A stretch of 64,000 bases of DNA from Oscillospiraceae bacterium (GTDB lineage: Bacteria > Bacillota > Clostridia > Oscillospirales > Ruminococcaceae), in assembly GCA_016291435.1 (NCBI GenBank), contig JAEEXH010000005.1, forward strand, positions 1 through 64,000. Reading direction: 5' to 3'. The notes under the pieces are model-generated. The model saw only the letters and a list, made by a program, of their open reading frames with translations, was not told the origin of the DNA and searched no databases. Each line of letters opens with the position of its first letter. Within the stretch, counting starts at the first letter, position 1. The position numbers and the translations under genes were made by a program. Shown piece by piece: positions 24,619 through 34,189 of this stretch.

Positions 24619-25013
24619 TATTCGTCCTCCGGGATGAACCACGGATATGCGGGGCGCGCAAAGCCGCCCTTTGCCTTGACACGAAAGCGATAGGTCACTG
24701 CATCGCCGTCCTGCTCGCCGCTCCGCAGCGGCAGACGGTTGGAGAGAATGCCGTCCATCGTCACGGCATAGATCCCGGTGACCGCGTCGTCACATTCGAT
24801 CGTGACCGTTTCACCGCTGCGGATACATCTGCCGGCCTCATTGAGCGACTGAACCGGCAGCGTCGGGCGGGGGTATCCCGCAGCATCCAGCTGCACCTCA
24901 TCCACGGTCTGGAAATGTGTCGGGTACATCTCTGCAATCTGCGCGGGGATAATCCAGAACGGCACCCACGCCCCGGCAAATTTCTTTTCCCGCGTCACAA
25001 TGATCCGCTTCAT
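24618..25013 (-). CDS. Hypothetical protein
   Basis: 131 residues, no signal peptide or membrane segment. The sequence starts MKRIIVTREKKFAGAWVPFW and is rich in beta-strand-like stretches, reminiscent of a small beta-sandwich domain; no family recognised. It overlaps nspC by four bases (ATGA) and the next gene by one base, so its dose is tied to the polyamine enzymes. Confidence 0.6.
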   Translation of the reverse strand: MKRIIVTREKKFAGAWVPFWIIPAQIAEMYPTHFQTVDEVQLDAAGYPRPTLPVQSLNEAGRCIRSGETVTIECDDAVTGIYAVTMDGILSNRLPLRSGEQDGDAVTYRFRVKAKGGFARPAYPWFIPEDE

Positions 25014-26137
25014 GAGAGTCTCCCCTTGAAGTCCTCATACGAGAATTCTTTGATGATCTCGCAGTCGCCGTCTGCATGCTGCAAAACGATCGCAGGCAGC
25101 GGCATGCCGTTGAAGGTATTGTTCTTCACCATCGAATAGATCGCCATATCGCCGAAGGTCAGGCGGTCGCCGATTCTGATTTCGCGGTCAAAGCTGTAAT
25201 CGCCGATGATGTCCCCCGCAAGGCAGGTGCGTGACGAAAGCCGGTATTCATACGGCTTCTCGCCCCATTCACCGCTTTCACAGAGCGGCGGACGGTACGG
25301 CATCTCCAGCACATCGGGCATGTGACATGCAGCAGAGGTATCGAGAATCAGCGTTTTGATGCCGTTCTCCACAATATCCATGACAGTCGTGTCGAGCCAG
25401 CCGGCATTCAGCGCAATCGCCTCACCGGGCTCGAGATAAACGGTCACGCCGTATTTCTGACGGATTTCAAGGATCAGCTTTTTCAGTGCATCGACATCAT
25501 AGTCCTCGCGGGTGATGTGATGCCCGCCGCCGAGATTCAGCCACTTCATCTGCGGGAGGAATTCTCCGAATTTCTCCTCAAATGCACGGAATGTCGTGAT
25601 GAGATCATCGGCATTCTGCTCGCAGAGCGTGTGAAAATGCAGCCCTTCGACGCCGCGGAGCTGATCGGGACGAAAGTTTGCTCTTGTGACGCCGAGACGC
25701 GAGCCGGGCGCACAGGGGTCATAGATCGCGTGGTCACCCTGTGTCGAGCACTCAGGATTGACGCGGATGCCGACACTGACATCTGCCTGCTCCCAGACAG
25801 GTCTGTGCCGCCCGAGCTGCGCAAAGGAATTGAAGATGATATGATCGCATAAATTGCAGATCTGCGTAAATTCCGTATCGGTGAACGCAGGCTCGAAAAC
25901 ATGTGTCTCCTTGCCGAATTCAGTTCTGCCGAGCCGCGCCTCATAGAGCCCGCTGGCAGTTGTGCCGCTTAAGTATTCCGCGATCATCGGGTAAAGCGCA
26001 AAGCAGGAAAACGCCTTCTGTGCAAGCAAAATCCGGCAGCCGGTCTCCGTCTCGACATTGTGCAAAAGCTCCAGATTGCTCCGGAGCTTTGCCTCGTCAA
26101 TGATATAGCACGGAGTCGGCAGATCCTGCCGCCGCAT
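25010..26137 (-). CDS. nspC: Carboxynorspermidine/carboxyspermidine decarboxylase
   Basis: 375-residue PLP enzyme of the alanine racemase-fold decarboxylase group. It decarboxylates carboxyspermidine or carboxynorspermidine to give spermidine or norspermidine. Seen: LPTPCYIIDEAKLRSNL at the start, the PLP lysine in LAQKAFSCFALYP, GLHFHTLCEQ, NLGGGHHITREDYD, EPGEAIALNAGW and the cross-subunit cysteine region (SRTCLAGDIIGDYSF). Length matches the family. It overlaps the synthase gene by one base, and the pair is the usual gene order of this route. Confidence 0.95.
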   Translation of the reverse strand: MRRQDLPTPCYIIDEAKLRSNLELLHNVETETGCRILLAQKAFSCFALYPMIAEYLSGTTASGLYEARLGRTEFGKETHVFEPAFTDTEFTQICNLCDHIIFNSFAQLGRHRPVWEQADVSVGIRVNPECSTQGDHAIYDPCAPGSRLGVTRANFRPDQLRGVEGLHFHTLCEQNADDLITTFRAFEEKFGEFLPQMKWLNLGGGHHITREDYDVDALKKLILEIRQKYGVTVYLEPGEAIALNAGWLDTTVMDIVENGIKTLILDTSAACHMPDVLEMPYRPPLCESGEWGEKPYEYRLSSRTCLAGDIIGDYSFDREIRIGDRLTFGDMAIYSMVKNNTFNGMPLPAIVLQHADGDCEIIKEFSYEDFKGRLS

Positions 26138-27402
26138 TATTCCACCGTCTGCGGGTGCTCATCGACCACCCACGGCAGACCCCATTTGTTCAGCATATCC
26201 ATAAACGAATCGGGATCGAATTCTTCAATCGTGCGCGCACCGGCATTGCGCCATGTGCCGTTTGCGACCAGTGCCGCACCGATCATCGCAGGCACGCCGG
26301 TCGTGTAGGAGATTGCCTGCGAGCCGAGCTCCTTGTAGCATTCCTGATGATCGCAGACATTGTAAATGTAGATCGTGCGCTCCTTGCCGTCCTTCACACC
26401 GGTGAAGATGCAGCCGATGTTCGTCTTGCCGACGGTGCGCGGCCCCAGAGATGCCGGATCCGGCAGCAGCGCCTTCAGGAACTGGATCGGTACGATCTCA
26501 GTGCCGTTGAAATTGATCGGCGTGGTGGAGAGCATGCCGACATTTTCCAGACACTTCATATGCGTCAGATAGCTCTGACCGAAGGTCATGAAGAAGCGAA
26601 TGCGCTTGACACCCGGGATATTCTTTGCCAGCGATTCGATCTCCTCATGGTGCAGCAGATACATGTCCTTCTGCCCGACCTCGGGGAAGTCGTAAACACG
26701 CTTGATTGCCATCGGCTCGGTCTCGACCCAGTGGCCGTCCTCCCAGTAGGAACCGTTTGCGGAGACCTCGCGGAGATTGATCTCCGGGTTGAAATTCGTC
26801 GCGAACGGATAGCCGTGATCGCCGCCGTTGCAGTCGAGAATGTCGATATAATGGATCTCATCGAAATAGTGCTTGAGCGCATAAGCCGTGAAGACAGAGG
26901 TCACGCCCGGATCAAAGCCGGAGCCGCAGAGTGCGGTGAGACCCGCCTTCTCAAATTTCTCCTGATATGCCCACTGCCACGAATAATCAAAATATGCCGT
27001 GAAGCCGAGCTCCTTGCAGCGCTTCTCATAGACCGCACGCCATGCAGGATCGTCAGTATCTTCGGGCTCGTAATTTGCAGTGTCGATGTAATGCACACCG
27101 CCTTCAAGACATGCTTCCATAATCGCAAGATCCTGATACGGCAGCGCAAGATTCAGCACGGCATCCGGCTTGTAGGAGCGGATGAGGGAAAGCACCTCAT
27201 CCTTCTTGTCCGCATCGACCTGCGCGGTGGTGATGACGGTCTTCGTTTTGCCCTCCGCCTCGATCTTTGCCTTCAGCGCGTCACACTTCGAGACCGTGCG
27301 GCTCGCGATGCAGATCTCGCTGAACTCCGCATCGTTCTGGCAGCATTTCTGGATTGCGACGGATGCCACACCGCCGCAGCCGATGATAAGTAATCTGCTC
27401 AT
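26137..27402 (-). CDS. Carboxynorspermidine synthase (saccharopine dehydrogenase family)
   Basis: 421 residues. A Rossmann start (LLIIGCGGVASVAIQKC) binds NAD(P)H. The enzyme condenses aspartate semialdehyde with putrescine or diaminopropane and reduces the imine to the carboxy-polyamine, the substrate of the next gene product. Family signatures include HYIDTANYEPED and GSGFDPGVTSVFTAYA. AGGAGGTATTGAACC precedes the ATG. It follows tsaB by 45 bases with no terminator or promoter between, so it probably belongs to the tsa transcript. Agmatine deiminase elsewhere in the window feeds putrescine. Confidence 0.93.
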   Translation of the reverse strand: MSRLLIIGCGGVASVAIQKCCQNDAEFSEICIASRTVSKCDALKAKIEAEGKTKTVITTAQVDADKKDEVLSLIRSYKPDAVLNLALPYQDLAIMEACLEGGVHYIDTANYEPEDTDDPAWRAVYEKRCKELGFTAYFDYSWQWAYQEKFEKAGLTALCGSGFDPGVTSVFTAYALKHYFDEIHYIDILDCNGGDHGYPFATNFNPEINLREVSANGSYWEDGHWVETEPMAIKRVYDFPEVGQKDMYLLHHEEIESLAKNIPGVKRIRFFMTFGQSYLTHMKCLENVGMLSTTPINFNGTEIVPIQFLKALLPDPASLGPRTVGKTNIGCIFTGVKDGKERTIYIYNVCDHQECYKELGSQAISYTTGVPAMIGAALVANGTWRNAGARTIEEFDPDSFMDMLNKWGLPWVVDEHPQTVE

Positions 27403-27447
27403 GGTTCAATACCTCCTGATATGGATTCAGATTTGGATTTCTGCCGG

Positions 27448-28098
27448 TTACCCGATTTTCACCGCCTGCAAATAACTGACGCTGAGCTGCTCCGGCGGGA
27501 GAGGATCTCTGTGCAGCGCGGCCATTGCAATGCCGGCTGCCGACTGATTGCAGAGATGCGGCGGAGCGGAAATGAGGCAGTCGCAGCGCGCATGCAGCTT
27601 CTCATACCCGTTTCCGGCGCACATGATCTTTGCGCCGAAAGAGCAGCACTGTGCCGCGATCTCATCTGTTTTCAGCACGGCGTCTTCTGTCAGCCGCGTG
27701 ACAGTCTGCCCGTCGCTGCGGAAGAAAGCGCAGTAGCAGAGATCGGCTCTTGCATAGAGCGATGCACAGATGACACCGCAGAAGGGCGACACATTCCACG
27801 CAAGCCCTTCCAGTGAGGAAATACCCGCGCACTGCTTGCCGCCCGCGTAGCTGAGCGCCTGCATCGCCGCGATGCCGATGCGCAGCCCGGTATAAGAGCC
27901 GGGGCCGTTTGCCGCCGCAAAAACATCGACCTCCTGCACGGTATGCCCTGTGTCAGCAAGCATACCCTTCACTTCCGGCAGCAGGATCTGCGAATGCGCA
28001 CGCGCAGTGTAGATCATTCTCTGCCCGAGCAGCAAAGCGTCCTGCATCAGCGCACAGGATGCCGTATTGCCCGAGGTATCAACAGCCAGAATCAGCAA
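27448..28098 (-). CDS. tsaB: tRNA threonylcarbamoyladenosine biosynthesis protein TsaB
   Basis: 216 residues. TsaB is the inactive Gcp/Kae1 paralogue that scaffolds TsaD and TsaE when making t6A at position 37 of ANN-reading tRNAs. The family start LILAVDTSGNTASCAL and the motif ANGPGSYTGLRIG are clear. A TTG at 28098 is taken as start: it places the ASKHA strand at the N-terminus and has AGGGAG eight bases upstream. It overlaps tsaE by 20 bases. TsaD is not in the window. Confidence 0.92.
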   Translation of the reverse strand: MLILAVDTSGNTASCALMQDALLLGQRMIYTARAHSQILLPEVKGMLADTGHTVQEVDVFAAANGPGSYTGLRIGIAAMQALSYAGGKQCAGISSLEGLAWNVSPFCGVICASLYARADLCYCAFFRSDGQTVTRLTEDAVLKTDEIAAQCCSFGAKIMCAGNGYEKLHARCDCLISAPPHLCNQSAAGIAMAALHRDPLPPEQLSVSYLQAVKIG

Positions 28099-28525
28099 GC
28101 AGATCACTCCCTTCGATGCAGATATGCCGCGGTTCATCGCCGTTTCCGTCAATCGTAATGCGGACGCAGGGCTCCGGCAGCTCAGACGCGATATTCTCCG
28201 CCCACTCGATCACAAAGACCGATTCTTCCAGCGGATAATCCCAGAAGCCGGTCGTTTCGAGCGCTTCCGGCGAGGTCACGCGATACATATCAAAATGATA
28301 GACCGACACGCAGCCCGGCGCGTGGTATTCGTTCACCAGTGCAAAGGTCGGCGAGCTCACGATATCCGGGAGCCCGAGCCCTTCCGCGATGCCGCGCGTA
28401 AAGGTCGTTTTTCCGGCGCCCAAGCCTCCGAAGAAGGCAATGCAGGTGCCGGGGCGCACTGCCTTCCCGAGCCGCACCGCAAGCGCATGCGTCTCGGCGG
28501 GTGTATTTGTGATAAATTCAGCCAT
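28079..28525 (-). CDS. tsaE: tRNA threonylcarbamoyladenosine biosynthesis ATPase TsaE
   Basis: 148 residues. A Walker A loop (FGGLGAGKTTFTRG), the SSPTFALVNEY block, the YHFDMYR motif and VIEWAENI near the end define TsaE, the ATPase that resets the TsaBD complex during t6A synthesis. Full length. It starts two bases after the hypothetical gene ahead of it and overlaps tsaB. Confidence 0.95.
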   Translation of the reverse strand: MAEFITNTPAETHALAVRLGKAVRPGTCIAFFGGLGAGKTTFTRGIAEGLGLPDIVSSPTFALVNEYHAPGCVSVYHFDMYRVTSPEALETTGFWDYPLEESVFVIEWAENIASELPEPCVRITIDGNGDEPRHICIEGSDLLADSGC

Positions 28526-28526
28526 G

Positions 28527-29240
28527 TTAATCTTCCATTTGCATATATGTCAGCCGCAGAACGGCAGATTGCTCCGTTTCATTCCGCAGAACGGAGAGCA
28601 CCTGCGAATCGCCGCAGTCCTCCTTCAGCAGATCATAGAGACGCGGCTTCAGAAGCTGCGCCATGCCGCAGATCTCATTGTCCCATTGCAGCGGATAGAG
28701 CCCGCATTTTTCATAGGGGATGCGCCAGATCTCCGTCGCGATCTCATCTGCGGTGAGCTTCATGCGGATCTGTGTGCGGTCCAGCGGCTTGCCGAACAGT
28801 GCGGCCGTGCGGATCTCATGCTTCCGCAGACGCCTGACGATCTCTCCTGTGAGCGCTTCGGTCTGTTCCTTCCACTCAGTCTCCAGCAGCGTACAGAATG
28901 TATAGCCGCCGTGCAGCCGCGCAAACTCCTCCGGCACCGAGATCACGGCATCGGTCTGCCGCACCGTCACGCGGGAATTCTCATCTCCCGCAGGCTGTGA
29001 TTCGGACACCTGCTTCTGCGGATACTTGATCTTGAGCTCCGGGCAGCGCTCCGCGAGCTTTTTGACCTCAGCCGCAGCATCCTGTATCTGTGCAGTCGAA
29101 TCAAGCATCCGTTCCTCTGTGCTGTCGCCGTTCTGCACAGTCTCCGTGCGGTACTGCCCGAGCGTCAGAGTCTCCGTGAACGCTTTGCCGTCCAGACAGC
29201 CGCGCATAATATTTGCATAGAGCTGATCTGCTTTCAGCAT
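28527..29240 (-). CDS. Hypothetical protein, first gene of the tsa/polyamine operon
   Basis: 237 residues, soluble, mostly helical with charged stretches; a recognisable family was not found. GAGGAGGCGGCAGC precedes the ATG at 29240. Its stop is one base from the tsaE start, so it is surely co-transcribed with TsaE and TsaB; its function could be in the same process but nothing in its sequence shows that. Confidence 0.6.
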   Translation of the reverse strand: MLKADQLYANIMRGCLDGKAFTETLTLGQYRTETVQNGDSTEERMLDSTAQIQDAAAEVKKLAERCPELKIKYPQKQVSESQPAGDENSRVTVRQTDAVISVPEEFARLHGGYTFCTLLETEWKEQTEALTGEIVRRLRKHEIRTAALFGKPLDRTQIRMKLTADEIATEIWRIPYEKCGLYPLQWDNEICGMAQLLKPRLYDLLKEDCGDSQVLSVLRNETEQSAVLRLTYMQMED

Positions 29241-29265
29241 GCTGCCGCCTCCTCTCGGGAATGTC

Positions 29266-29304
29266 AAAGGGCAGGCGCCGCAGAAAGATGCAGCCCTGCC
29301 CTTT
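29266..29304. terminator. Inverted repeat between two minus-strand operons
   Basis: AAAGGGCAGG (29266-29275) and CCTGCCCTTT (29295-29304) form a perfect 10-bp stem. It lies after the transglutaminase gene and next to the start site of the tsa operon. It would act as terminator for the upstream operon only weakly, having TTTGACATT as tail. Confidence 0.5.
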
Positions 29305-29305
29305 T

Positions 29306-29334
29306 ATTATAACAGATTGCAGTCAAAAAATCAA
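29306..29334 (-). promoter_or_regulatory. Promoter of the tsa/polyamine operon
   Basis: Minus strand TTGATT (29329-29334), 17-base spacer, TATAAT (29306-29311). Eight genes down to 23280 follow without a clear internal terminator. Confidence 0.8.
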
Positions 29335-29348
29335 GACAAATACACAGA

Positions 29349-31862
29349 TTACATCACAATATGCAGCACCCAGCGAAGGAAGAATCTCCGAATTCTGCCG
29401 CTCTTCTCATAAAGCTGTGACGCAAGCCGCTCTGCCAGCGTGACGACCTGCTCTGCCTGCTCTGCGGTGATCCCGCCGCGGCTGAACACGACCTGCTGCT
29501 CCGTTTCAACGGCAAGCTGCATATCACCCTCTGCGAGCAGATCGCAGCGCTCCTCTGCGGCAAGCGCAAATTCGCCGTGCCCCAGCACGCCCTGCCGGAT
29601 GCCCTGCAGCTCCAGCAGCCGGATGATAAACTGGAATGCCGCATCTGCCGCAAGGCTCGGATTTTTCCTGTGCATCTTGCGGCTGCGGCGGTCAACAGAC
29701 GCCTTGTGCCACATGCGCCAGAGCATCACGAGCACCGCAATCAGAAGCAGAATCAGAAGCACGCGCAGAACCGTCTTGCCCGCTGTGCCCGCTCCGCCCT
29801 GCGGCTCTGTGGCGGCATCGCTGCTCTGCGCCGAAGACTGCGCCGTGGAAACCGTCTGATGTGCAGAAGGCTGCGTCGTCACATAGGAAATCGAAGTCTG
29901 CGCGGTCGTGGTCTCCGTCACATCCTTCTGCGGATCATTTCTGTGCCAGTCCTCCACAACGCCCTCAGTAAATTCATAGGGCATCCAGCCGTAGCTGTCC
30001 ACATAGATCTCCGCCCACGCATGCGCCTGATCGTCGGGCACTTCAAAGAGGAAGCTCCCGCTGCCCATGCTGCCTTTCAGATTGCTGTTTGTCATCACAT
30101 AACCCTGCACATACCGTGCGGGAATGCCGCACATCCGGCAGAGAAGCACAGCCGTTGTCGCATAATGCGCACAGAATCCGCGGCGGCTGCCGAACAGGAA
30201 GTGCTCTGCATAGTCCACGCCGCTCGGCGTCTTGCCGGGCGCTGTGTCATATTCACAGAGATCCCAGAGGAAATCACGGATGGTCTCCAGCTTCAGTTCC
30301 AGCGGAAGATTGCTGTATTGCTGTTCCGGATACTCCGAGCTGAGGTGCGTGTCAAGCCACTCGTCAAAGAGCGTTTCGATCTTCTGCATCGCTTCGGTAT
30401 CGGGCACTCTGCGGTAGACATCACGCACAAATTCCTCGTATTCGCGCACATCCGCACTCTCCGAAGGATGTGCCGTTTCCGTCATTTTCTTCCAGTCTGT
30501 CCGCAGAGAATTGAAGATCCAGTAGCTGTAATTCTTCCGGCTCTTGAATCCGATCTCGGTGTCATAGCGGTATTTCGACCCAGAATCGCACACCGACTGA
30601 TACGGGATATAGTTGACCGATTCGTCATAGACTGCCGAGACCTCACAGCTCATCACGGGGAATATCCCGGAAGGCAGCCGCATGCCCTCGGCATAATCGG
30701 AAATAAAGATCGTCTGCGGCATCCTGCCCGCCTTTGTCAGTCGGCGGAAGAGCGATTTGCCCGAAGCATAATCGACAGTCGGATTCGTCCAGCCGTGCCC
30801 GGTATATGCGCCGCGGACCATGCCGCGCAGATAGAGATCCTCCGGGAGCGTCTGTCCGCCGATCACGGCATCAAGTGCCGGTGCGCCGCTGAAATGCAGC
30901 CGGTCGATCTCGTCCAGCTCGATCTCCGTACCGCTGACATTGAACCCAAGCTCACTCGGAATGCGCCGGAGCACTTCAGTAAAATCACGGATCGACATAT
31001 GTTCCATTGTTGTGAGAATACGGTCGCGGCGGTCATCCATCGCCTTTGTGCGGACATGATGCCGTGTAAAGAGCAGGATCCCGCCCGAGAGCAGTACGGC
31101 TATACAGACCAGATATGCTGCACTGATCTCATTGCTCGTGAAGGTCTTGCGGCGGCGCTTCTTCTCATTGTGCTTCTCACGCGCCTCGCCCTTCGGCACG
31201 CGCACGCGCACAAGTGCCAGCGAAGCAATCCAGAATACGACCAGTGCAAAAACTGCCGGCGTATAGGTCTCGATGCCGAAGAAAAGCCCGCATTCCAGAA
31301 ACGGGAAGGTCACAAGAAAGCGTGTTACAAAGCCGCTGCGCCCGGAGCGTCTGCTCAGAAGCAGTACATCAGAATATTCCAGCAGTGCGGCAACGGCAAG
31401 CACCGTCAGATCAAACAGAAAGCGCAGATAATCGCCTTCGGTGATGTTTCCTGAAACAGCCGTACTCAGATCGACCGTACTCGGATCCTGATAATTCACA
31501 ACGGCGTTCATCACCCGCGAAAAGGCATAGACACCGACTACCGCGGCATCCTTGTGCCGCAGAAGCATTGCGGGAATCACGGTCAGCGAGATCAGCACGC
31601 CGACAAATGCGATACGGAGCGAAATCTGCCGCAGCAGCAGCATGATCAGGGAATAACCGGCAAACACTGCCAGCATGATTTTCCAGTCGTAATGAAAGCC
31701 GAAGAAGCCCTGAAAGCACATCATGGTCGCAAAGCCGCCGAGCACGGTGATCAGCGAATGCACAAGCAGCTCCGGAAAGCGGCTGCGCTCCCGCACGGAC
31801 ATCGCTACGCCTTCATGGATGAGCAGCATATCGGGAGAGCCGCGTTTCTTGCGGTGTTTCAC
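29349..31862 (-). CDS. Transglutaminase-like (TgpA-type) membrane protein
   Basis: 837 residues. Several membrane helices (about 30-260) lead to a large extracellular transglutaminase-like domain with the Cys-His-Asp triad: SRRGFCAHYATTAVLLCRMCGIPARYVQGY, DDQAHAWAEIYVDSYGW. A Thr/Ser/Gln-rich linker, one more helix and a C-terminal DUF4129-like tail follow. The GTG start shares bases with the DUF58 stop (GTGA). MoxR-DUF58-transglutaminase clusters are widespread; they are thought to assemble or process envelope proteins, the ATPase acting as chaperone (family knowledge). Confidence 0.88.
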   Translation of the reverse strand: MKHRKKRGSPDMLLIHEGVAMSVRERSRFPELLVHSLITVLGGFATMMCFQGFFGFHYDWKIMLAVFAGYSLIMLLLRQISLRIAFVGVLISLTVIPAMLLRHKDAAVVGVYAFSRVMNAVVNYQDPSTVDLSTAVSGNITEGDYLRFLFDLTVLAVAALLEYSDVLLLSRRSGRSGFVTRFLVTFPFLECGLFFGIETYTPAVFALVVFWIASLALVRVRVPKGEAREKHNEKKRRRKTFTSNEISAAYLVCIAVLLSGGILLFTRHHVRTKAMDDRRDRILTTMEHMSIRDFTEVLRRIPSELGFNVSGTEIELDEIDRLHFSGAPALDAVIGGQTLPEDLYLRGMVRGAYTGHGWTNPTVDYASGKSLFRRLTKAGRMPQTIFISDYAEGMRLPSGIFPVMSCEVSAVYDESVNYIPYQSVCDSGSKYRYDTEIGFKSRKNYSYWIFNSLRTDWKKMTETAHPSESADVREYEEFVRDVYRRVPDTEAMQKIETLFDEWLDTHLSSEYPEQQYSNLPLELKLETIRDFLWDLCEYDTAPGKTPSGVDYAEHFLFGSRRGFCAHYATTAVLLCRMCGIPARYVQGYVMTNSNLKGSMGSGSFLFEVPDDQAHAWAEIYVDSYGWMPYEFTEGVVEDWHRNDPQKDVTETTTAQTSISYVTTQPSAHQTVSTAQSSAQSSDAATEPQGGAGTAGKTVLRVLLILLLIAVLVMLWRMWHKASVDRRSRKMHRKNPSLAADAAFQFIIRLLELQGIRQGVLGHGEFALAAEERCDLLAEGDMQLAVETEQQVVFSRGGITAEQAEQVVTLAERLASQLYEKSGRIRRFFLRWVLHIVM

Positions 31863-33115
31863 TGTTCGCCACCTCCCCCGTCCGGATCGTAGTACATTTC
31901 CGCTTCCGTCAGCACGGTCACAGGATGCTGCTGCTCAGGCGCCGACGGTGCAGGCGAAACAGGCACCGTAATCCATTCAAACGGCAGCGCCTTCATCGGC
32001 TTCTCCGATTCGTCATCCCGCACGGCAAAGACCGTCAGATGCGACGGGTCCTGCAAGGATGCCAGCGAAGCGGCTGCATCATCCGAAAGCAGCGGCGTAA
32101 AAAACAGCAGATGATCGTGCATCATCGGATCCGTGAGCATTTCCATGATCTGCGAGATACAGACAGATTCTGCCTTATCCTCGGCAGGCTCCTCGCTGAA
32201 CAGCGCATAGAAATATTCGCCGACGGTCTCTGAGGCGTCGATCGTTCCTGTGCTGACAATGCCGTCACGCGGCGTCATCCGCAGCATGGAAAACGGGATC
32301 CCGCGCTCAAGCAGGAAGGACGCAGCATTGTGCATCGCGCCGAGCATCGCATCCAGACGGAGCGCTGCCTCCTGCGGATCGCCCGCCTGACGGAAATCGG
32401 GCAGCAGAAGAAGCTGTCCCGCAATCGGCAGGCTGTATTCCTTCACCAGAAGCTGATCGAGCTTTGCGCTCAGCTTCCAGTTGATGCGCGAAACGGAATC
32501 GCCCTCCCGGTAGCTGTGCATGTCAAAGATCTCAGAAGGATCATCGCCCTGCCTGTGCGGATCATAGGTATCCGAATCCTCGGAGATATGCTGGTGCAGC
32601 GCCCAGTCCTCCCCGATCTGCGGATCGGCGGCAGGCAGCACGAGCACGGAATCCGAGACATTGCTCATCACATCGCGGCGGAACAGATGCAGCGGATCAT
32701 AGATCCGCAGGCGCGTGACACGGAGCGTCTGTACGCCGCATGCCGCTGCGTGAAACCGAAAGAGCACGCGCTGCGTATTGCGCGGGAGCACGGGAAGCTG
32801 CACGCGGAGCTTCTGCACACCCGAAGAAAGGCTCGTCGAATATTCCAGCACGACCGTTGCATATGCCGCAGGAAAAATGCTGCGGTTGCGGATGGCAAGC
32901 ACCCATTCAAATGCCTTGCCGGTGCTGATCGGCTCCTGCGTGTGCTTCAGCGATACCGCCAATGCTCTGCGCAGTGCAAAGAGCATCAGCCAGAGCGGGA
33001 TCGGGAACAGCAGTCCGAAGAGCAGAAGCTGAAAGGACAGCGTCCCCCGGTAAAGGATCCAGAAGAAGAACAGAATGACAAGCAGAACAGCATAGAGCAG
33101 CTTTGCGCGGATCAT
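31859..33115 (-). CDS. DUF58 domain-containing membrane protein
   Basis: 418 residues: two N-terminal helices (LLYAVLLVILFFFWILY; LLLFGLLFPIPLWLMLF), a beta-rich middle and the DUF58 signature YREGDSVSRINWKLSAKLDQ near residue 190-215, followed by a degenerate von Willebrand A-like fold (LLLLPDFRQ). It is thought to work with the MoxR ATPase encoded just upstream. The ATG overlaps the moxR stop by four bases. Confidence 0.88.
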   Translation of the reverse strand: MIRAKLLYAVLLVILFFFWILYRGTLSFQLLLFGLLFPIPLWLMLFALRRALAVSLKHTQEPISTGKAFEWVLAIRNRSIFPAAYATVVLEYSTSLSSGVQKLRVQLPVLPRNTQRVLFRFHAAACGVQTLRVTRLRIYDPLHLFRRDVMSNVSDSVLVLPAADPQIGEDWALHQHISEDSDTYDPHRQGDDPSEIFDMHSYREGDSVSRINWKLSAKLDQLLVKEYSLPIAGQLLLLPDFRQAGDPQEAALRLDAMLGAMHNAASFLLERGIPFSMLRMTPRDGIVSTGTIDASETVGEYFYALFSEEPAEDKAESVCISQIMEMLTDPMMHDHLLFFTPLLSDDAAASLASLQDPSHLTVFAVRDDESEKPMKALPFEWITVPVSPAPSAPEQQHPVTVLTEAEMYYDPDGGGGEQ

Positions 33116-34092
33116 GATTCATGCTTCCTTTGCAGCTTCGGCTGCGGCACATTCTGCATGATCTCCTCGATCAGCGCATCTGCCGTGACATTTTCAATGC
33201 GGGCACGCGGCGCAAGGATCAGACGGTGCGCAAAGCATTCCCGCACGATCACGCGGATGTCATCCGGGACAACGTAATCCCTGCCGCGCACAAGCGCCGT
33301 CGCACGGGCACATGCACAGAGCGCCAGCGAGCCGCGGGGAGATACGCCCAGACGGATCATCTCATGGGAGCGGGTCGCGGCGGAAAGCTCTGCGATGTAG
33401 CGCATGACGGATTCATCCACATAGATCTGCGATGCAGCCGCCTGCATATGGAACAGCGTTTCCTTCGTAACAACGCGCTCGAGTCTGTCAAGCGGGTCGC
33501 CGTCCGCACGCGCCTGCATGATCTGCACCTCACTGTCAAGATCCGGGTAGCCCATGTGCAGACGGAGCATGAAGCGGTCAAGCTGCGATTCCGGTAGCAT
33601 CTGCGTGCCGACGGAGCCCGTCGGGTTCTGCGTTGCAAGCACAATATACGGCACGGGCAGCGGGTGCGTCACACCGTCTACGGTCACTGCATTTTCTTCC
33701 ATCAGCTCAAGCAGCGCAGACTGCGTTTTCGGGGAGGTACGGTTGATCTCATCCGCGAGCAGCAGATTGCAGAATGCCGCACCCTTCTTGAATTCCATCT
33801 GTGCGGTCTCCTTGTTGTAGACCGTGAAGCCGGTCACATCGCTCGGGAGCACATCCGGCGTAAACTGCACTCTGCGGTAGTCAAGATCAAGCACCTTTGC
33901 AAATGCCAGAGCCAGCGTGGTCTTACCGACGCCGGGCATGTCCTCCAGCAGCACATGTCCACCCGCCAGCACCGCCAGCAGCACCTTCAGAATGATCATA
34001 TTCTTGCCGACAATGACACTCTGTACCTGCTGCAGGACCTCCTGCGCACAGGCAGATGCTTCCTCGGCGGAAATCGCGTTGTTTCGTTCCAT
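33112..34092 (-). CDS. MoxR-family AAA+ ATPase
   Basis: 326 residues. Walker A (EDMPGVGKTTLA), Walker B (LLADEINRTSPKTQSALLELMEE), sensor 1 (VLATQNPTG) and the arginine finger region (ESQLDRFMLRLHMGYPD) are all present. MoxR ATPases act as chaperones that remodel or load cofactors on partner proteins, here likely the DUF58 and transglutaminase products. AAGGAGAAAAGAA precedes the ATG at 34092. First gene of a three-gene operon. Confidence 0.93.
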   Translation of the reverse strand: MERNNAISAEEASACAQEVLQQVQSVIVGKNMIILKVLLAVLAGGHVLLEDMPGVGKTTLALAFAKVLDLDYRRVQFTPDVLPSDVTGFTVYNKETAQMEFKKGAAFCNLLLADEINRTSPKTQSALLELMEENAVTVDGVTHPLPVPYIVLATQNPTGSVGTQMLPESQLDRFMLRLHMGYPDLDSEVQIMQARADGDPLDRLERVVTKETLFHMQAAASQIYVDESVMRYIAELSAATRSHEMIRLGVSPRGSLALCACARATALVRGRDYVVPDDIRVIVRECFAHRLILAPRARIENVTADALIEEIMQNVPQPKLQRKHES

Positions 34093-34160
34093 TTCTTTTC
34101 TCCTTATCCGCATGCGTCCCGCCGGTTTCTGCACGGGCGCACAGTATTCTCAGTATGATT

Positions 34161-34189
34161 ATTATAGCACATCCCAAAACAAATTGCAA
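34161..34189 (-). promoter_or_regulatory. Promoter of the moxR operon
   Basis: Minus strand TTGCAA (34184-34189), 17-base spacer, TATAAT (34161-34166). Confidence 0.82.
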
